Origin: Mesobaculum littorinae
GTDB lineage: Bacteria; Pseudomonadota; Alphaproteobacteria; Rhodobacterales; Rhodobacteraceae
Length of the DNA: 64,000 nt
NCBI RefSeq assembly: GCF_004011175.1
Contig: NZ_RQXX01000001.1
Location: 372,001-436,000, forward strand
Direction: 5' to 3'
Shown here one piece after another: positions 62,443 to 64,000 of the stretch. The notes below the pieces were generated by a model. It was not told the origin of the DNA. It saw nothing but the letters and a program-made list of their open reading frames with translations, and ran no database searches. A program made the translations under genes and the position numbers. The first letter of the stretch is position 1; every line of letters begins with the position of its first letter.

Positions 62443-62801
62443 GCCACGCGGGTCCCGCCGGCGGCCCTGCGGCGAGCCTGGCCTGACCGAGAGGAGCGCT
62501 GCCGCGCAGGTTTGTTTGCCCTTGGCTGGCGCGACGCGAATGGGGGCGGGGTCGCGAGATGGCCGGCCGGCGCCTCCGGCGGGAGTATTTTTTAAGAGAA
62601 GATGCAGGGGGCCGGTTCGGCGCCGTGAGATCCGGTATGGCGCCAGTTCGGCTGCTGGCGCGGTCCGTCAGCGCCCACTGCGGGGCGCTGAGCTGTTGCA
62701 GGTGGCCTGTTTGCGCCGGGATTATCCTGCCGCTGTCGGGGCTCTGAGACGCGACCCTGGGTCGGGCTGTAGGCCCGGCATGTGCGCGCCTACCTGATGG
62801 A
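62443..62801. other. 359-bp region after zapA
   Basis: It holds the dispersed 3' element at 62571-62602 and otherwise no gene I can name. TCCCGCCGG (62453-62461 region) is complementary to CCGGCGGGA inside the 3' element, so a long-range fold of about 130 nt is possible. This is the place where a 6S RNA would be expected in many proteobacteria. Confidence 0.35.
62571..62602 (+). terminator. Dispersed 3'-end element, copy 2; probable zapA terminator
   Basis: CGCCTCCGGCGGGAGTATTT is followed by TTTAAGAGAA. The mini-hairpin CTCC-GGCG-GGAG precedes TATTTTTT. Compared with copy 1 (58936-58964) only the junction after the T run differs. About 130 bases past zapA. Confidence 0.65.
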
Positions 62802-63818
62802 TCAGCCGCGCCGGCGCCCGCGACGCGAGGTGCGGCCGACGGGCGCATCACCACCGGTGCCGTCCACGGCGGAGGAGAAGCCGCCGAGGCGCGCGGCGAT
62901 TTCCTCCAGCGTCGGGCGCGGACCCTTGGGGCGGGTTTCCAGCGCCCGGCGCATCTCGGTCAGGTGGGCAGGCGTCGTGCCGCAGCAGCCGCCGATGATC
63001 CGCGCCCCCGCGTTGCGGGCGAGTTCGGCGTAGTCGGCCATCAGCTCGGGCGTGCCGTCATAGTGGATATGACCCTCGACGAATTTGGGGATCCCGGCGT
63101 TGCCCTTGGCGATCAGCGGACGCTCTTCCCCCCGGGCGGCGAAGCCCAGCACTGTGCGCAAAAGGTCTGAAGCGCCGACGCCGCAATTGGCACCGAAGGC
63201 CAGTGGCGGGGTGTCGAGCTTGTTGACGAGATCGACGAGGCCGGAGGAGGTGAGCCCCATCATCGTGCGCCCGGCCGTGTCGAAGCTCATCGTTCCGCAC
63301 CAGGGCATGCCGGCGCGGGCTATTGCCTCGGACGCCGCGCGGAATTCCTCGGGCGCGGAGATGGTTTCGACCCAGAGCACATCGGCGCCGCCGTCCTTCA
63401 GCGCCTCGGCCTGTTCGTGGAAGATCTCGACCGCGTCGGCGTGGGTCAGGGTGCCCATCGGCTCCATGATCTCGCCCGTCGGGCCCATCGAACCGGCGAC
63501 GATGACAGGGCGGCCCGCGGCATCTGCGACCTCGCGCCCGATCCCGGCCGCTGCGCGGTTCAGCTCGGCCACCCGCGCCTGGGCACCATGCAGCTTGAGC
63601 CGGGCCGCGTTGGCGCCGAAGCTGTTGGTCAGGAACAGGTCCGATCCGGCCTCGACCGCGCCGCGATAGAGCGCGGTGATCTTCTGGGGCGCGTCGATGT
63701 TCCACAATTCGGGCGCATCGCCGGCCTCGAGCCCCATGTTGAACAGGGTGGTGCCGGTTGCCCCATCGGCCAGCAGCCAGTCCCGGTCGGCCAGAAGGCG
63801 GGTCAGAACGTCGGTCAT
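62802..63818 (-). CDS. bmt: Homocysteine S-methyltransferase family protein (Bmt type)
   Basis: A 338-residue zinc enzyme of the betaine-homocysteine methyltransferase group. The N-terminus has LLADGATGTTLFNMGL, the first zinc Cys is in FGANCGVG near residue 211, and the pair is in IIGGCCGTTP near residue 276. In Rhodobacteraceae such enzymes use glycine betaine as methyl donor to make methionine and dimethylglycine. The last 20 residues are Arg/Gly-rich, an unusual tail. It has no betaine catabolic neighbours inside the window. Confidence 0.88.
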   Translation of the reverse strand: MTDVLTRLLADRDWLLADGATGTTLFNMGLEAGDAPELWNIDAPQKITALYRGAVEAGSDLFLTNSFGANAARLKLHGAQARVAELNRAAAGIGREVADAAGRPVIVAGSMGPTGEIMEPMGTLTHADAVEIFHEQAEALKDGGADVLWVETISAPEEFRAASEAIARAGMPWCGTMSFDTAGRTMMGLTSSGLVDLVNKLDTPPLAFGANCGVGASDLLRTVLGFAARGEERPLIAKGNAGIPKFVEGHIHYDGTPELMADYAELARNAGARIIGGCCGTTPAHLTEMRRALETRPKGPRPTLEEIAARLGGFSSAVDGTGGDAPVGRTSRRGRRRG

Positions 63819-64000
63819 GGATCAGATTCCCGGGGTCAGGCGGCGCGGGATGCGCCGGAACATTCGGGGGCCTCTTGCCACGCTTGACCCTTGGGCGCAA
63901 ATGCGGATCCGTCATCATTTTCATGAGACGAGGTGGCAGGGCGCGGCACGCGTGCGGGCAGGGGCGGCGGCGCTGCGATCGCACGTGCAAGATCTGCCGC
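63819..64000. other. Upstream region of bmt to the window edge
   Basis: The 182 bp contain no gene I can support. The bmt promoter should lie here. I looked for SAM-, SAH- or SAM/SAH-type riboswitch motifs and saw none. Confidence 0.35.

Noticed and set aside
62487-62503. CCGAGAGGAGCGCTGCC resembles the start of the SAH riboswitch
   Set aside because: The second conserved block (GCCAGGCTCG-like) is found only on the opposite strand, and no methionine-cycle gene follows on the plus strand; bmt reads toward it from the other side.
62443-62602. 6S RNA after zapA
   Set aside because: Position fits and a long-range fold is possible, but I could not trace the central bubble and flanking stems with confidence. 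A covariance-model search would decide.
1-64000. tRNA genes, insertion sequences, integrases, CRISPR repeats
   Set aside because: I looked through intergenic regions for T-loop sequences, transposase motifs and regular repeats and found none that hold up.

Overview
The window is high-GC chromosomal DNA that looks like a Rhodobacteraceae (Rhodobacter/Roseobacter-type) alphaproteobacterium. The sqdB-sqdD-sqdC sulfolipid operon order, the YhdP/AsmA-like giant protein beside queA, bactofilin coupled to an M23 peptidase, a bmt-type homocysteine methyltransferase and the overall protein style all point that way. Genes are dense, often overlap by 4 nt (ATGA/GTGA), and frequently use GTG or TTG starts. 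I saw no tRNA, rRNA, insertion sequence, prophage, CRISPR array or plasmid marker.

Layout. 1-16.5 kb is housekeeping and envelope: the end of a dGTPase, a CPA1 antiporter with an RCK-like domain, trpG-trpD, a membrane-anchored degenerate polysaccharide deacetylase, bactofilin plus M23 peptidase, a Bcp-type peroxiredoxin, a 1132-aa AsmA-like protein coupled to queA, an MFS carrier and a DUF924 protein. 16.7-23 kb holds trigger factor, ribokinase, and an IclR regulator divergent from pcaIJF (the last steps of the beta-ketoadipate pathway) with a clear palindromic operator between them. 23.2-29.7 kb is a glycan cluster: a divergent sulfotransferase and a four-gene operon made of a fused sucrose-phosphate-synthase/phosphatase-like protein followed by three different glycosyltransferases.

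29.7-42.3 kb is a sugar-acid utilisation locus. Eight genes read leftward (DapA-family lyase, enolase-superfamily dehydratase, a complete ABC importer, an IclR-SMP-30 fusion protein and an SDR dehydrogenase). A divergent rightward set encodes 2-dehydro-3-deoxygalactonokinase, a VOC protein, an EamA exporter, KDPGal aldolase and a ChbG/YdjC-like deacetylase. The intergenic region has back-to-back promoters sharing an IclR-like operator. 42.7-45 kb is queC-queD-queE-queF under a preQ1-I riboswitch; queE carries a +1 frameshift in a G6 run.

45-64 kb is mixed: a ZIP metal transporter, cytochrome P450, two L,D-transpeptidases, a YbdK-type carboxylate-amine ligase, the sqdBDC operon, a CBS protein, coaD, a 53-aa DUF1127 gene, an extensin-like protein, gap with a 46-aa membrane protein beside it, a DoxX protein, transketolase, a coiled-coil protein with zapA, and bmt. 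The most unusual items are the glycan cluster, the IclR-SMP-30 fusion with its shared operator/promoter, the broken queE under an intact riboswitch, and the deacetylase-like protein without its metal-binding motifs.
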